From an uncultured Ardenticatenia bacterium (lineage in GTDB: Bacteria; Chloroflexota; Anaerolineae; 4572-78; NAK82), in NCBI GenBank assembly GCA_937127125.1, contig CAKZLO010000010.1:114097-178096 (forward strand): a stretch of 64,000 bases of DNA, given 5' to 3'. Of this stretch, positions 8,954 through 18,916 are shown one piece after another. The notes below the pieces were generated by a model. It did not search any database. It worked only from the letters and a program-made list of their open reading frames with translations, and was not told where the DNA came from. The first letter of the stretch is position 1; each line of letters opens with the position of its first letter. The translations under genes were made by a program, and so were the position numbers.

Positions 8954-10711
8954 TTAGAACAGTCCCACTACGCGGCCATCATCGGTCAAATCCACCTGCA
9001 TAAAGGCTGGGCGTGAGGGCAGACCGGGCATCGTGCGCATTTCACCGCATAATGGATAGATGAAACCGGCACCCACGCTGGCGCGCACCTCTCGGACTGG
9101 CAGAGTGAAATTGGTCGGCACACCCTTCAGGTTGGGATCGTGGCTGAGGCTCAGGTGTGTCTTGGCCATGCAAATAGGCAAGTTGCCGAAACCTGCTTTT
9201 TCATAAGCTTCGATCTGCTGATTGGCCAATGGTGTGTAGTCCACTCCATCTGCGCCGTATACTTTGGTGGCAATAGTCTCAATTTTCTTCTTGATTGGCC
9301 AGTCAAGCGGGTAAAGGAAATCGAAATGGTTAGGTTGCTCGCTTGCGGAGATCACTGCCTCGGCCAGCTCGATGGCGCCGGCGCCTCCATTGGCCCAGTG
9401 ATCCGATGGCACTGCTGCGTAGGCACCTGCTTCCTCGGCAATGCGTTTGACAAGCTTCAGCTCAGCTTCTGTATCATGCTTGAATCGATTGATGGCCACC
9501 ACCACCGGAATCCCAAATAGCTTGACAATCTGGATATTCTTCACCAGATTAGCGCATCCCTTTTCCAACAGAGGCAGGTTCTCTTCAGTGTAGGCTGGGT
9601 CAAGCGGACGCCCAGGAATAACCTTTGGACCGCCTCCATGCATCTTCAAAGCGCGAACCGTAGCGACAAGCACTACTACGCTGGGGATCAGTCCTGAGTA
9701 GCGACACTTGATGTTGAAGAACTTCTCCATCCCGATATCCGCGCCGAATCCGGACTCGGTGACCACGTAGTCCGCAAGCTTGACAGCAATTTGATCGGCG
9801 ATAATGCTGCTGTTGCCATGGGCGATATTGGCGAAGGGGCCTGCATGCACAAAGGCGGGAGTACCTTCTAGCGTCTGCATCAAGTTGGGCATAATGGCAT
9901 CCTTCAGCAGCACGGTCATGGCACCGGCAACACCTAGCTGTTCTGCCGTTACCGGCTCACCAGCAACATTCTGCGCCACTACGATGCGCCCCAGCCGTTG
10001 ACGCAGATCTCGCAAACCGGTAGTGAGCGCAAGGATTGCCATAACCTCACTGGCGACGGCAATGTCAAATCCTGTCTCACGTGGCACGCCATCGTTACGG
10101 GCACCCAGACCGATTACAATCTTGCGCAGCGCGCTATCATTGACATCTACTACCCGATTCCATGTGATGGTGTAGGGATTGATGCGCAACGGATCCAGGC
10201 CGGTCACTTCCTTGAAGCGTTCGCCTAGGTTGCGTTCGTGGAGCATACGAGCATCAATCGCTGCTGCTAGCAAGTTGTTCGCTGCCGCTACGGCGTGGAT
10301 GTCGCCGGTCAGATGCAGATTGAAATCCTCCATCGGCACGATCTGGCTGTAGCCACCTCCAGCGGCACCGCCTTTGATGCCAAAGGTGGGTCCTTGAGAG
10401 GGCTGGCGAATGCAAGTGATGATCCTCTTGCCTAAATGAGCACCTAAAGCTTGACTGAGACCTACCGTGGTAGTCGTCTTCCCCTCGCCCAATGGGGTTG
10501 GTGTGATCGCTGTCACATCGATGTATTTTCCTTGGGGGCGATCTTTAAACTTCTCGAGCACATCCAAGTGAATCTTGGCTTTGTACTTGCCATAGAAATC
10601 CAGGTCGTCCTCGGTCAAGCCGATCGACTCTGCCACCTCTTTGATGGGCCGCAAGATAGCAGCCTGGGCAATTTCAATGTCGCTCGGGACTGGATGTTTG
10701 ATTTCGATCAT
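8954..10711 (-). CDS. fhs: Formate--tetrahydrofolate ligase
   Basis: '[25 protein letters not shown]', '[39 protein letters not shown]'. Confidence 0.97.
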   Translation of the reverse strand: MIEIKHPVPSDIEIAQAAILRPIKEVAESIGLTEDDLDFYGKYKAKIHLDVLEKFKDRPQGKYIDVTAITPTPLGEGKTTTTVGLSQALGAHLGKRIITCIRQPSQGPTFGIKGGAAGGGYSQIVPMEDFNLHLTGDIHAVAAANNLLAAAIDARMLHERNLGERFKEVTGLDPLRINPYTITWNRVVDVNDSALRKIVIGLGARNDGVPRETGFDIAVASEVMAILALTTGLRDLRQRLGRIVVAQNVAGEPVTAEQLGVAGAMTVLLKDAIMPNLMQTLEGTPAFVHAGPFANIAHGNSSIIADQIAVKLADYVVTESGFGADIGMEKFFNIKCRYSGLIPSVVVLVATVRALKMHGGGPKVIPGRPLDPAYTEENLPLLEKGCANLVKNIQIVKLFGIPVVVAINRFKHDTEAELKLVKRIAEEAGAYAAVPSDHWANGGAGAIELAEAVISASEQPNHFDFLYPLDWPIKKKIETIATKVYGADGVDYTPLANQQIEAYEKAGFGNLPICMAKTHLSLSHDPNLKGVPTNFTLPVREVRASVGAGFIYPLCGEMRTMPGLPSRPAFMQVDLTDDGRVVGLF

Positions 10712-10849
10712 AGCGCCTTCTCCCTTTCGTCTTGATCTGGACTGCTTTAATAGAGCTAGAGTTTCGTGGTCACACTGAATATAGAGTCGGGGACCTGCAG
10801 AATGTCTGTCTCATGCTATGCAATCGGGAATCATGCCGAGTATTAAGAA

Positions 10850-10878
10850 ATGATAACATGGGCACGGACACTTGTCAA
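10850..10878 (-). promoter_or_regulatory. Putative fhs promoter TTGACA-17-TATCAT (minus strand)
   Basis: Reverse complement of 10873-10878 is TTGACA; of 10850-10855 is TATCAT. Confidence 0.6.
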
Positions 10879-10930
10879 AAGGCTCCAGTCTACAGAGGCC
10901 CAGAAGGGCTTCTTGTGTTGGGCACCTAGC

Positions 10931-10958
10931 TTGACAATCATTTTTTCTTTGTTATAAT
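10931..10958 (+). promoter_or_regulatory. Putative ACR3 promoter TTGACA-16-TATAAT
   Basis: Consensus boxes upstream of the ACR3 CDS, followed by TTCGATGATCGTTGAA (possible ArsR site). Confidence 0.65.
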
Positions 10959-11148
10959 TTCGATGATCGTTGAATTATTATATCGCTGTCCTTTGTGATT
11001 AAAGCCAGAATATGGTTAAACGACCGTAAGGCCTGTCTGGTGCTGTGTTGGCCAAACGGGCAAGCAGGATTACCTATGGTTTAGGATTTCAGCAAGTATC
11101 GAAAAGTCAAGTCGGATCGCCACGTTTGATTAGCAGGAGCAAGATGAG

Positions 11149-12276
11149 ATGACAACGGTTTCGCAGGTAGTGCTCAGATCGGTGGGCCGGAGCGTGGTCG
11201 GGCAGCTTTCGTTGCTTGATCGTTTGCTGCCGCTCTGGATTTTCGTCACGATGGCAATTGGGGTTGGTATCGGTGCTGTAGCTCCAGGCATTAAGGAGGT
11301 GTTCGATGCACTAAGTATTGGCACTGTGTCGGCACCCATTGCTCTTGGCCTCCTGTGGATGATGTATCCGGTACTGGCCAAGGTGAAGTATGAAGAGCTA
11401 GGTCGCATCACCCAGGCCGGTCGTCAATTCAGTGTCTCGCTAGTGCTCAACTGGCTTGTCGGACCGGCAGTGATGTTTGGACTGGCGTGGCTGTTCTTGC
11501 CCAATGACCCCGGCTTCCGTACTGGGTTGATCATTGTGGGTCTAGCGCGTTGCATTGCTATGGTGCTTATTTGGAATCTACTTGCCGGCGGCGACAACGA
11601 ATACTGCGCCGTGCTAGTGGCACTTAACTCAGTTTTCCAGATCCTCATGTACAGCCCCTTGGCCTATATATCTCTCAAAGTGGTACCCGAATGGCTGGGA
11701 TTTCCTGGCACAGTGGTCAACATCACGATGTGGGACATTGCAAAAAGCGTGCTGATCTTTTTGGGCATCCCGTTAGTGGCGGGGATTCTCACTCGTTTCT
11801 ATTTCCTGAAGCGGCGTGGCAAAGAGTGGTATGAGGCGCAGCTGATGCCACGCTTGGGCCCTACTGCGCTGGTTGGTCTGCTGTTCACCATCGTGGTTAT
11901 GTTCGCTATGCAGGGCGATCGTATTCTGGCCCAGCCATTGGATGTGCTGCGCGTCGCTGTCCCTCTGGTGGTATATTTCGTTTTAATGTTTTTCCTGTCC
12001 TTTGGCTTGTCGGCGCTCTTGGGTTTCAGTTACGAGATGGCAGCCACCCAATCGTTCACTGCTGCCAGCAACAACTTCGAGCTGGCCATCGCTGTCGCTG
12101 TGGGCACCTTTACCATTACCTCACAAGAGGCGTTGGCGACAGTGATTGGGCCACTGATTGAAGTGCCAGTGCTGATTGGTCTGGTGTATGTTGCGCTATG
12201 GATGAAACGCACCTGGTTCCAAGTTGCTCGAATGCAGTTGGCGACGGTACAAAGCACCCCGGTTGTAGACTCATGA
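11149..12276 (+). CDS. acr3: ACR3-family arsenite efflux transporter
   Basis: 'LDRLLPLWIFVTMAIGVGIGAVAPGI', 'LVGLARCIAMVLIWNLLAGGDNEYCAVLVALNSVFQI', 'AATQSFTAASNNFELAIAVAVGTFTITSQEALATVIGPLIEVPVLIGLVYVAL'. Confidence 0.95.
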   Translation: MTTVSQVVLRSVGRSVVGQLSLLDRLLPLWIFVTMAIGVGIGAVAPGIKEVFDALSIGTVSAPIALGLLWMMYPVLAKVKYEELGRITQAGRQFSVSLVLNWLVGPAVMFGLAWLFLPNDPGFRTGLIIVGLARCIAMVLIWNLLAGGDNEYCAVLVALNSVFQILMYSPLAYISLKVVPEWLGFPGTVVNITMWDIAKSVLIFLGIPLVAGILTRFYFLKRRGKEWYEAQLMPRLGPTALVGLLFTIVVMFAMQGDRILAQPLDVLRVAVPLVVYFVLMFFLSFGLSALLGFSYEMAATQSFTAASNNFELAIAVAVGTFTITSQEALATVIGPLIEVPVLIGLVYVALWMKRTWFQVARMQLATVQSTPVVDS

Positions 12277-12348
12277 ACCGTTCAGTGGATAAGATGAGCA
12301 CATCAAGGTAAGGGTGTGCTGCAGATAATAGTATGATGTAATGTAGGT

Positions 12349-12816
12349 TTGCTAATGACAGAAGACGGGAACGATGTAACGTTATTGATGGAGCAGCGAC
12401 CTGACCGGACTGAGCTCATGAGGCTGTTGCGGGCGTTGGCCGATCCAAACCGTCTGCGCATCTTTGAGTACTTAATGGAGGGTGACTCCTGCAACTGCGA
12501 GCTAAACGAGAAGTTAGGTCTGCCGTCCAACCTGCTTTCGCACCATCTGCGTGTGTTGCGTGAGGCTGGACTAATCACGAGTCGACGTGACATCGTGGAC
12601 AATCGTTGGATTTACTACTCAGTGAATCGCGAGGCGGTGGCGAGGTGGCGCAGCTGGTTTGCGTGGTTTTTCGATCCCAAGCGCGTACGAAAGCGCGCTG
12701 TACTGTGCGGGCCAGAAGGAGCTTTGACCGTAGTGAATGGAGATCGATCAGCGGTAGGTGCTGGTCTTTGCACTGTTAGGTTCGCTGAGGAATACAGGAA
12801 GGATAGAAAGAGATGA
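12349..12816 (+). CDS. arsR: ArsR/SmtB family metalloregulator
   Basis: 'LMRLLRALADPNRLRIFEYLMEGDSCNCELNEKLGLPSNLLSHHLRVLREAGLI'; CNC Cys pair where As-sensing ArsR proteins carry CxC. Confidence 0.9.
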   Translation: MLMTEDGNDVTLLMEQRPDRTELMRLLRALADPNRLRIFEYLMEGDSCNCELNEKLGLPSNLLSHHLRVLREAGLITSRRDIVDNRWIYYSVNREAVARWRSWFAWFFDPKRVRKRAVLCGPEGALTVVNGDRSAVGAGLCTVRFAEEYRKDRKR

Positions 12817-13541
12817 GCCGACGAATTGCTGTGTTTAGTGACATTCACGCCAATCTGCCTGCTCTGGAAGCGGTTCTGGCTGATATGAGATCACGTGGTC
12901 TGACAGAACGCTATTGCCTGGGCGATCTGGTAGGCTATGCCACCTTTCCCAACGAGGTGGTAGCGCTTATTCGTGACCTTGGCATCCCGACTGTTATGGG
13001 CAATTATGATCAGGGTGTGGGCAACGACAGTGATGACTGTGGGTGTGCGTACAAAACCCCAGAAGCAAAAGCGCTGGGCAATCGCTCGATCGCATGGACG
13101 AATGAGCATACAACGGCGGAGAGCAAAGCCTTTTTACGTGGCCTGCTGCCAGATATTCGGTTGCAGTTGGGCGATTTGCGCCTGGCGCTGGTGCACGGCA
13201 GCCCCCGCAAGATTAACGAGTACCTTTTTGTTGAGCGGCCTGACGCAAGTCTCGAGCGGCTGCTCGATTTGGCAGAGGCAGATGTGTTGGTGTGTGGGCA
13301 TACGCACCTGCCATATCATCGTGTTCTCCCAAGCGGGCGTCACGTGGTCAACGATGGAAGCGTGGGCAAACCGAAGGATGGCGATTCGCGCGCCTGTTAC
13401 GCAGTGGTGGAAGCGGACGGTCGTGATTTGCGCGTGAGCTTTGCACGCGTGGAATACGATGTGGAGCGCACTGCGCAGGCGATTGAATCGAGTGCGATGC
13501 CGCGCGAATTTGCGGCAATGCTGCGCACAGGGATGGGTTAG
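12813..13541 (+). CDS. Metallophosphoesterase family protein (YfcE-like)
   Basis: 'RIAVFSDIHANLPALEAVLADM', 'GDLVGYATFPNEVV', 'MGNYDQ', 'LVHGSPRKINEY', 'VCGHTHLPYHR'. Confidence 0.9.
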   Translation: MSRRIAVFSDIHANLPALEAVLADMRSRGLTERYCLGDLVGYATFPNEVVALIRDLGIPTVMGNYDQGVGNDSDDCGCAYKTPEAKALGNRSIAWTNEHTTAESKAFLRGLLPDIRLQLGDLRLALVHGSPRKINEYLFVERPDASLERLLDLAEADVLVCGHTHLPYHRVLPSGRHVVNDGSVGKPKDGDSRACYAVVEADGRDLRVSFARVEYDVERTAQAIESSAMPREFAAMLRTGMG

Positions 13542-13707
13542 GGGAGGGTATAAAGCTGCGAAGACGGAGGCGTTGGACCTCGCCCCGGCTGGATTGTGGC
13601 GGATGGCACTGGCTTAAGCGGATGTATGAACACACAGCTGAAGCTGGTGGGCAGGCCTGTCGCTCAAGTCAGAGTACCAGTGTCTTCCTGAAGCAAGGAG
13701 AGAGTTA

Positions 13708-15183
13708 GTGGAAGTTTTCGATGTCGCGGCCAAATTGGTCCAGGGTGGTCTGGGTAATCTGGCTGCCTATCTGGCGGCGCACGTGCTGCTTTGCTTGCTG
13801 CCAGCCTTCTTTATCGCCGGTGCGATGTCGGCATTGTTGCCTAAGGAGGCGATTACACGTTTTTTGGGGCGTTGTACACCCAAGTATGTATCCTACCCAG
13901 CAGCGGTGTCGGCTGGTTCACTGCTGGCTGTCTGCTCGTGCACCATTGTTCCCTTGTTTGCCGGCATCTACAAGAAAGGCGCCGGGTTGGGACCTGCCAT
14001 CACCTTCCTGTTCTTCGCGCCGGCGGCCAATATTCTGGCGCTGGCGTATACTGGCGTGGCGATCGGGCTCGACCTCGCCGTTGCACGCATGCTGCTCGCG
14101 CTTGCTTTCGGTATCGGCATTGGCATGATTATGGCGCTCATCTTCAGCCGTTCAGACATCGCACACGCTCAGGAGAACGACCGAGGTTTTGCCGGACACG
14201 GTCGTATTCCGCGCCGGTCGTGGGCGCTGATCTTGATCCTGGCAGCGTTGCTGTTGTTCGGAACGCTGAAGTTGAACGCGCTCACAGACAACTATGCCTT
14301 CGTGAACCTGCCGGTCGGCGGAGTGGACCGCTTTCAGGCGACACTGTACCAGCTGGTGCCGTTCGATCCCACCCAGGGCGAAGAGGGGGTCAGTGTGCAG
14401 GGCGCCATCCTTATTGGGCTGCTGGCAATCATCGGTGCTTTGGCGTGGCGGGGACTGAATCGAGTAGACGAGGGCTTCAACCGCTGGACGTGGGTGACGT
14501 TGGGTCTCGTTGTCCTGACACTCTTGGTGGCGGCTACGAACATGATGCCTTACGACGGCGGCCTCGTGGTATATTTCCCGGGCAAGTTCTTCGGCGTCGC
14601 CGCTGCCTTGCTCGCAGTGACGTTCGTTGCGTGGCGTTTCTTTGATCCTTATGAGATTCAGGAGTGGCTGTGGGAATCTTGGCGCTTTGTCAAGCAAATC
14701 TTCCCGCTGCTGCTCGTAGGCGTCTTTGGGGTAGGCATCGCTCGCCAGCTCATACAGCCTGACTGGATTCAGTTCCTGGCTGGCAGCAATACTGTATCGG
14801 GCAACCTCGCCGGAGTGGCCTTCGGCGTTTTCATGTACTTCCCCACGTTGGTCGAGGTGCCGATTGCCAATATGTTCTTGAGTCTGGGGATGCATCGTGG
14901 TCCACTGCTTGCCTACCTGATGGCCGATCCGGAACTGAGCCTGCAGAGCATCCTGATGGTGTCGGCCATCATCGGACGGACCAAGACTTTTACGTACGTC
15001 GGATGGGTGGCGCTGTTCAGCACGCTGGCTGGGCTGCTGTATGGCATGCTCGTCGATGGCGCCAGCCTGTGGCTGAGCGCTGGTTGTGTGTTGGCACTCT
15101 TGGCCGTGCTCGTGGCCAGTTTGTGGTTGATTGGGCGGCGTACTCGACCAGTGCCTATACCTGTTCGTGAACACCCATCGTAA
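13708..15183 (+). CDS. Permease, ArsP-like (DUF318)
   Basis: GTG start; 'FIAGAMSALLPKEAITRFLGRCTPKYVSYPAAVSAGSLLAVCSCTIVPLFAGIYKKGAGLGPAITFLFFAPAANILAL' DUF318 permease motif with CSC. Confidence 0.88.
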   Translation: MEVFDVAAKLVQGGLGNLAAYLAAHVLLCLLPAFFIAGAMSALLPKEAITRFLGRCTPKYVSYPAAVSAGSLLAVCSCTIVPLFAGIYKKGAGLGPAITFLFFAPAANILALAYTGVAIGLDLAVARMLLALAFGIGIGMIMALIFSRSDIAHAQENDRGFAGHGRIPRRSWALILILAALLLFGTLKLNALTDNYAFVNLPVGGVDRFQATLYQLVPFDPTQGEEGVSVQGAILIGLLAIIGALAWRGLNRVDEGFNRWTWVTLGLVVLTLLVAATNMMPYDGGLVVYFPGKFFGVAAALLAVTFVAWRFFDPYEIQEWLWESWRFVKQIFPLLLVGVFGVGIARQLIQPDWIQFLAGSNTVSGNLAGVAFGVFMYFPTLVEVPIANMFLSLGMHRGPLLAYLMADPELSLQSILMVSAIIGRTKTFTYVGWVALFSTLAGLLYGMLVDGASLWLSAGCVLALLAVLVASLWLIGRRTRPVPIPVREHPS

Positions 15184-15254
15184 AAGTGGACATTCATCGT
15201 GGAAGTCATAGAAAGAGCAGCTCGCCAAATACCAGATGAAAGGAGCCTGATGCA

Positions 15255-15497
15255 ATGGAAGTAAAGATCCTGGGCACAGGATGCCCCAAGTGCAAGCGGT
15301 TGGAGGAGCTGGCGCGCGAGGCTGTAGCCGAAGTGGGTGTGCCGGTAGAGATCATCAAGGTAACGGATATGGATGCCATTATGGCATATCCGATCATAAG
15401 CACACCTGGTTTGGTCATCAATGAGGAACTCAAGTCATCGGGTCGCCTGCCGCGCAAGGAAGAGATTGTTGCGTGGCTTAAAGAGAGCAAAGGGTAG
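15255..15497 (+). CDS. Thioredoxin-fold small redox-active disulfide protein
   Basis: 80 aa; 'MEVKILGTGCPKCKRLEELAREAVAEVGVPVEIIKV...PIISTPGLVINEELKSSGRLP' (CPKC motif, cis-Pro). Confidence 0.9.
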   Translation: MEVKILGTGCPKCKRLEELAREAVAEVGVPVEIIKVTDMDAIMAYPIISTPGLVINEELKSSGRLPRKEEIVAWLKESKG

Positions 15498-15634
15498 CGG
15501 GGAAGACCACCGTTTATAGTTTTCTTTAAGACTCGGTGGTTTACCCGATGTCTTGACGATCTGCTGTGAGGAAATTTTATAAACGACGAGGGGGGACTAT
15601 AGAATGTGTGTCTTGTTAGAGTACTGTTGCGATC

Positions 15635-15877
15635 GTGATGATCCCTCTAGGACCTGATTTTGAGAGGCACCCTTGGGCGACGCCTATAGAGGTCTCTCAG
15701 CCGTTGCCTAGGACGAACTGTAAGTTTTGTGATGAGCCACTATGCCTCGCGTTTGTCTTGAAGTTGGTAACCGGTCAGATGAATCCGCAGAACTGTCCCC
15801 CGATCCGCAAGCTTGCCTGTACCGAACAGCTGACTATCTCGCGGGAACGGTTGGGCAATATGCCGGCACCGGGTTGA
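15635..15877 (+). CDS. Small protein with Fes4-type [4Fe-4S] domain
   Basis: 'PLPRTNCKFCDEPLCLAFVLKLVTGQMNPQNCPPI' = C-x2-C-x4-C-x16-C, as in the N-terminus of corrinoid Fe-S protein large subunits. Confidence 0.7.
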   Translation: MMIPLGPDFERHPWATPIEVSQPLPRTNCKFCDEPLCLAFVLKLVTGQMNPQNCPPIRKLACTEQLTISRERLGNMPAPG

Positions 15878-15901
15878 TTGTAGCTCTGATGAGGTGACAC
15901 A

Positions 15902-16708
15902 ATGTATCGAATTTGGCAACTTATTCTCGGAGTGTTGGGGCTCGCTATTGTATACATTGGGGGCATATCATCAATCGCCCCCAGAGCTCATTCTTTTGTT
16001 GCGCCGTATGCAACACAGGCGACCCCGTCCCCTATACCTATTTCCAGCCCGACGTTAACAGCGGTGAGTAGTCCGACCATTGCACCGTCAGTCACCCCGA
16101 TAACCACCCCAACGCCTTTGCGGCGGTCGCTCACTGGTCTGGTAAGGACATTTGCGCTCGTACCAGAAGAAAGTACGCTCACCTACACTGTCACACAGGT
16201 GCTGTTAGGAGAGGGGGGACGCACTGAACAGGTTGTCGGTAGCACGCACCAGCTGGCCGGCCAGTTCGCGCTCAACTACGACGACCCAACTGCTAGTAGT
16301 TTTGGGTTGATAACTGTCAATCTTAACACACTGGACAGCGGCAATCGCGAACGCGACGAAGCGTTGCGTTCCGACTGGTTAGAGTTTGCACGTTTTCCCT
16401 TAGCCTACTTTTGGATTAAAGAGGTGCGCGACTTCCCACTAGATTTTCGTCCAGCCCAACCACTGAATTTCCAATTGGTGGGCGATCTGACCCTAAAAGA
16501 TGTCACCCGTACTGTGGTGTGGGATACAACCGCCACCTTATCGGTGGATCGGATCGAAGGCATTGCCACCACTCGTATTGATTTGGCCGACTTTGGCATA
16601 CCGCTTCCCAGGATGCCAGGTTTGATTGAGGTGACAGACGGGGTGACGGTGACAGTGGATTACACGTTCAAAATGGAGCAACCACTGCCCCCGTCGGGTG
16701 GCTCCTGA
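15902..16708 (+). CDS. Membrane-anchored YceI-like domain protein
   Basis: N-terminal TM, Pro/Thr/Ser linker, then 'ALVPEESTLTYTVTQVLLGEGGRTEQVVGSTHQLAGQFALNYDDP...LNFQLVGDLTLKDVTRTVVWDTTATL' YceI pattern. Confidence 0.8.
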   Translation: MYRIWQLILGVLGLAIVYIGGISSIAPRAHSFVAPYATQATPSPIPISSPTLTAVSSPTIAPSVTPITTPTPLRRSLTGLVRTFALVPEESTLTYTVTQVLLGEGGRTEQVVGSTHQLAGQFALNYDDPTASSFGLITVNLNTLDSGNRERDEALRSDWLEFARFPLAYFWIKEVRDFPLDFRPAQPLNFQLVGDLTLKDVTRTVVWDTTATLSVDRIEGIATTRIDLADFGIPLPRMPGLIEVTDGVTVTVDYTFKMEQPLPPSGGS

Positions 16709-16851
16709 GGGTAAGCCTTGCTGCCCGTGGGGCAGCATCATCAATGTCTAATATTGGGTGTATCGGCTACGCAATGTTAATGCACCATAACCATGTTCAC
16801 GAAAGCCCCAATCTGTGAGATGGCAAGTTCTATAAAGGAATAAAGGACGAC

Positions 16852-18051
16852 ATGTCAACTAATGTAACAGAGCGCGTGCTAAGAACATTGAATGGGCAGA
16901 CACCTGATCGTATTCCCTTTCTCGTTCGTCTGGATGTATGGTATGCCTGTCACAAACGTGCGGGCAGCATACCACCTGAGTTTCGTGATATGTCACTGGA
17001 GGCCATCCACCATGCATTGGGAGTAGGGCGCCAGCGCTTCGTGGTTCCCTTTCGGTGGCGATTGCGCGGTGTTGATATGACTGTCACGTTTAACGGTGCT
17101 GAGGTTTTCCGCGAACACGAACCGGTTGTTGAGCTGATCTGTGGATCACATGAGTGGGTCAGGGCAGATCAGGCGGGTGAAACGGTCACTCACTATGAGA
17201 CACCAGTGGGTTCACTGAGGACGTGCCACACTCTGTCGCTTTTGGGTGTGCAGAGTGGCACGGAGCCTTATCTGAAGGAGCATTTTATAAAAGAAGATGC
17301 CGACTACCGAGTAGTGGAGTATCTGATCGAACATGCTGAGTATATGCCTGTGTATGAGAGCATCTTGGAGGAACAACGTCGATTAGAAGGTATCGGTTTC
17401 GTTATTCCCTTGTTGCCGCGCATCCCTTTCCAGCAAGCATTGCTTGAATATCTGGGCGAGATGTCGCTATTCTACGCCCTACATGACAGCCCACGCCAGG
17501 TCGAGCGCCTACTTCAACTGCTAGATGAACAACTTGTAAATGTTTTGCATCATATGGAGGAACTCTATGTCCCTTACGTAGAGTTTCCTGATAACTTGCA
17601 TGGCCTGATGACAAATCCTTCGCTGTTCCGGACCCATTGCCTGACAGCATACCAACGCTACTGTGATATCCTACACGCTCAGGGCAAAAAAGTGGGTAGT
17701 CACACCGATGGAGATGTTAAACCTCTGCTGAAGTTGCTGAAAGAGTCTGGTTTGGATGTATGCGAGTCGTTCTCGCCTGCTCCATTGACCAGCTGCACTT
17801 TTGATGAGGCTTGGAATGCTTGGCAAGGCAAACCGATGATCTGGGGCGGTATCCCTTCCCCTTTGTTGGAGGAACGTACTGATGAGCAAGTGTTGTATGA
17901 GTATCTGGAGCACTTGCTCGCCACGGTTGGATGGCAACCAATCGTCCTCTCCGTCGTGGATATGGTGATGGGCCATAATTCTCCGGAACGTATCCGCTCC
18001 ATCGCGAGGCGGTTGGAACACCACATCATTACTACACCCGATATTGCCTAG
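16852..18051 (+). CDS. Uroporphyrinogen decarboxylase (URO-D) family protein / methyltransferase-like
   Basis: 'MSTNVTERVLRTLNGQTPDRIPFLVRLDVW', 'AQGKKVGSHTDGDVKPLLKLLKESGLDVCESFSPAPL' URO-D fold motifs. Confidence 0.8.
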   Translation: MSTNVTERVLRTLNGQTPDRIPFLVRLDVWYACHKRAGSIPPEFRDMSLEAIHHALGVGRQRFVVPFRWRLRGVDMTVTFNGAEVFREHEPVVELICGSHEWVRADQAGETVTHYETPVGSLRTCHTLSLLGVQSGTEPYLKEHFIKEDADYRVVEYLIEHAEYMPVYESILEEQRRLEGIGFVIPLLPRIPFQQALLEYLGEMSLFYALHDSPRQVERLLQLLDEQLVNVLHHMEELYVPYVEFPDNLHGLMTNPSLFRTHCLTAYQRYCDILHAQGKKVGSHTDGDVKPLLKLLKESGLDVCESFSPAPLTSCTFDEAWNAWQGKPMIWGGIPSPLLEERTDEQVLYEYLEHLLATVGWQPIVLSVVDMVMGHNSPERIRSIARRLEHHIITTPDIA

Positions 18052-18283
18052 GGTTACCCCGCCCGAATTCCTAGACCAGGGCTCTGAAACTTTTTCAGCA
18101 GAGAGGTAGTGTAATAATGCAGCACTTCCGAATACTTGCATAAACGACTATCTAGCGTTTACAATGCAATGCAATGCGGTTACTGAGAGTGCGTTCATCA
18201 GATGACAGTGTAAGTGGACACTGTATTTTTTCTTGATACGCCAGAGTCTGAGACATTGAGGAAATGAAGGGGAAAGACTGCCT

Positions 18284-18871
18284 GTGAGCAGTTCTGATCC
18301 GGTTGTCAACCAAAAGCAGCCAATTGAGTTCGGGTGGCTCGGTAGGTTGATCGTTCTGGCTTGGCGGCTTGGGCTGGGACGTTGGGTACCACTATGGTCT
18401 CCACTTGCGGGGCAGTTAATGGTTCTAGGACACAGCGCGCGCAAGGGAGGCCGAAACCATTTTATCCCAGCACATTATGCTCTCGTAGATGGCGAAATAT
18501 ATTGCCTGCCCACTTTCGGAGATCGGTGCGGTTGGTATCGTAATGTGCACACCAGTCCGGAGGTGGAAATATGGCTGCCGGACAGCTGGTGGGCAGGTAT
18601 TGCTGAAGAAGTCACCGATTCACGGCTGCGCATACCCTTGTTAAGACAGGTTCTGCTTGGTAGCGGTTTGTTTTGCCAGGCAGCTGGTCTTGAGCCGCAT
18701 ATCATGACCAACGAGGAGTTAGACGCTGCTACACGCCACTTTCGGCTGATCCGCATAGTCCGTACGCGCCCGTGTACCGGAAGAGGAGGGCCTGGCGAGT
18801 TCGGCTGGATCTGGCAGGTGACAACAATGGTCTTGTTGTTAACTCTGTTGTTCCGTCGTAGGAAAGAATGA
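18284..18871 (+). CDS. Nitroreductase / deazaflavin-dependent (DUF385-like) family protein
   Basis: 'SARKGGRNHFIPAHYALVDGEIYCLPTFGDRCGWYRNVHTSPEVEIWLPDSWWAG' resembles DUF385 family; C-terminal TM. Confidence 0.6.
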   Translation: MSSSDPVVNQKQPIEFGWLGRLIVLAWRLGLGRWVPLWSPLAGQLMVLGHSARKGGRNHFIPAHYALVDGEIYCLPTFGDRCGWYRNVHTSPEVEIWLPDSWWAGIAEEVTDSRLRIPLLRQVLLGSGLFCQAAGLEPHIMTNEELDAATRHFRLIRIVRTRPCTGRGGPGEFGWIWQVTTMVLLLTLLFRRRKE

Positions 18872-18916
18872 GAACTCTGGACTCTTTGACAGAAACCCTT
18901 GGACTTGGGTGTGGTT

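Noticed and set aside
10712-10845. Possible THF riboswitch in the fhs leader
   Set aside because: By-eye comparison with the THF motif showed no convincing match; an Infernal scan would decide
13872-14645. 257-aa plus-strand ORF
   Set aside because: Alternate frame inside the ArsP-like permease; Arg/Gly/Ala-rich shadow ORF
14152-15255. 367-aa minus-strand ORF
   Set aside because: Antisense to the ArsP-like permease; Gln/His/Arg-rich composition typical of a shadow ORF
16719-16737. TGCTGCCC-GTG-GGGCAGCA hairpin after the YceI-like gene
   Set aside because: Good stem but no U-tract follows, so not called as an intrinsic terminator
18160-18178. Short ATGCA microrepeat (caatgcaatgcaatgcgg)
   Set aside because: Too short and isolated to interpret
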